A stretch of DNA of 5,742 bases from Gammaproteobacteria bacterium (GTDB lineage: Bacteria; Pseudomonadota; Gammaproteobacteria; Pseudomonadales; Pseudohongiellaceae), in the NCBI GenBank assembly GCA_016762995.1, contig JAESUT010000005.1:1-5742 (forward strand). Reading direction: 5' to 3'. The translations under genes were made by a program, and so were the position numbers. Of this stretch, positions 4,900 through 5,742 are shown piece after piece. Below the pieces are notes generated by a model that did not search any database, was not told the DNA's origin, and saw only the letters and a program-made list of their open reading frames with translations. Numbering within the stretch: position 1 is the first letter of the stretch; each line of letters opens with the position of its first letter.

Positions 4900-5742
4900 A
4901 CATTCCAGTCAGCGTTAGCATTTCACAGAATCACTATGAGGAGCTTAGAGACCATCTATTTCCTGGTGACGGGAAAGAAGCGGTTTCAATTCTATTGTGT
5001 TCAAGGCGCGATGGAGACCGCAGACATAAGCTCATCGTTAAGGAGGTCTACAATATCCCTTATGAAAGTTGCTCCTTACGAACCGCAACACAGGTAACTT
5101 GGTCGGTCGATCAAATCGCTGATCTGCTTGAGAAGAGTCTATCTGAGGAGCTGTCCGTTATTAAGATGCATAGTCATCCGACTGCTTATCCCGATTTTTC
5201 AGAAACAGATAATAGGAGTGACCGAGAACTCCTCCCAATTGTCCGTAGCTGGGTTGAGCATGACTTCATTCATGGAAGTGCGGTTATGCTACCAAGTGGA
5301 GAAATATTTGGACGCTATATGAATTCGACTGAAGAGTTCATTCCCATCAGTTCCTTTTGTGTCGCCGGTGACAATATTGAATTCTGGTATTCAACAAAGA
5401 ATGGTGATGCCCGTGATTTTGCAGCTTCTCATTCGCAGATTTTTGGGGAAGGAACATTTAATAGATTAAATAGATTATCCATCGCAATCATAGGATGTTC
5501 TGGCACAGGCAGCCCTTTGATCGAGCAATTGGCTCGATTAGGCGTTGGTGAGATCGTTCTCGTTGACGATGATGTGCTAGAAGATAGAAACCTAAACAGG
5601 ATTTTGAATTCTACGATTGAGGATGCGCAGAATGGGGCGCCTAAAGTGGAAGTTATTGGTCAGGCAATATCTAGAATTGGCATCGGTACACGCGTTATTA
5701 CACATGAGAAAAACTTATGGGATACAAGTGTTGTCAAATCGG
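4896..5742 (+). CDS. JAB/JAMM deubiquitinase-ThiF E1 fusion, truncated by window end
   Basis: This frame is open to the right edge, giving 282 codons so far and no stop. Residues 1-150 form a JAB/MPN domain: Glu28 in GKEAVSILLC, then MHSHP (91-95) with zinc ligands His92 and His94, Ser102 and Asp105. That is the JAMM signature HxHP(x)6SxxD, a zinc isopeptidase expected to cut the modifier from its targets. A linker of about 40 residues leads to a Rossmann-fold ThiF/E1 adenylation domain. It has the nucleotide loop GCSGTGS (200-206), VLVDDDVLEDRNLNR (221-235) with the acidic and Arg residues typical of E1s, and Lys250 in GAPKVE. This half should activate the modifier's C-terminal glycine with ATP. 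The catalytic-cysteine region and any C-terminal domain lie beyond 5742. GGGAG (4883-4887) precedes the ATG by eight bases, and the ATGA overlap indicates coupling to the E2-like gene. Joining activation and removal on one chain is known for prokaryotic relatives. Confidence 0.88.
   Translation, partial: MNIPVSVSISQNHYEELRDHLFPGDGKEAVSILLCSRRDGDRRHKLIVKEVYNIPYESCSLRTATQVTWSVDQIADLLEKSLSEELSVIKMHSHPTAYPDFSETDNRSDRELLPIVRSWVEHDFIHGSAVMLPSGEIFGRYMNSTEEFIPISSFCVAGDNIEFWYSTKNGDARDFAASHSQIFGEGTFNRLNRLSIAIIGCSGTGSPLIEQLARLGVGEIVLVDDDVLEDRNLNRILNSTIEDAQNGAPKVEVIGQAISRIGIGTRVITHEKNLWDTSVVKS

Noticed and set aside
5128..5322. A 64-codon plus-strand frame within the JAB domain region
   Set aside because: It is out of frame with the JAB-E1 fusion, whose zinc motif spans exactly this stretch, so it is a shadow.
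1..5742. CRISPR array, tRNA, rRNA, insertion sequence or attachment-site repeats
   Set aside because: I saw no regularly spaced repeats, no tRNA-like cloverleaf, no transposase and no convincing long direct repeats.

Overview
This window looks like the edge of a defence cassette inside a mobile or plasmid-like accessory region of a proteobacterium. The parB type, the short tyrosine-recombinase relic and the general look of the proteins suggest a gammaproteobacterium, possibly Pseudomonas or a relative. That assignment is an impression and nothing here proves it.

Layout. Positions 1-25 hold a hairpin just past the parB stop, a probable terminator. Positions 33-1874 (minus) encode a large 613-residue ParB-family protein with an N-terminal ParB/CTP-binding domain, a helix-turn-helix and a long divergent C-terminal part. 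Positions about 1875-2265 carry no convincing gene. They contain a GC-rich, hairpin-dense block upstream of parB and a leader for the next gene. Positions 2266-2610 (plus) encode the first half of a short tyrosine recombinase, which loses family resemblance near 2572 and is treated as a broken gene. Positions 2696-3643 and 3612-3989 (both minus, overlapping by 32 bp) encode an ImmA/IrrE-type zinc peptidase and an XRE-type repressor. Between 3990 and 4153 lies a divergent promoter region with a symmetric four-half-site operator. From 4154 to the right edge (plus) runs a tight three-gene operon: a ubiquitin-like protein of the multiubiquitin family, a cysteine-free E2/UBC-like protein (prokaryotic E2 family E type), and a JAB/JAMM-ThiF (deubiquitinase-E1) fusion cut off by the window end. 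The last gene begins at 4896 and is open at the right edge.

How the parts may work together. The right half reads as a self-contained bacterial ubiquitin-like conjugation system: the modifier ends in a bare C-terminal glycine, the E1 domain would adenylate it, the E2-like protein would pass it on, and the JAMM domain would remove it. Related operons are known from comparative genomics as prokaryotic antecedents of ubiquitin signalling, and some relatives are antiphage systems. The repressor/metallopeptidase pair is transcribed divergently and resembles the CapH/CapP and ImmR/ImmA switches, in which the peptidase cleaves or inactivates the repressor after a damage or infection cue. The symmetric operator covers elements of both divergent promoters, so one repressor could control itself and the operon. 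The most unusual points are the complete absence of cysteine from the E2-like protein, the symmetric operator, and the linkage of this operon to a repressor/peptidase switch.
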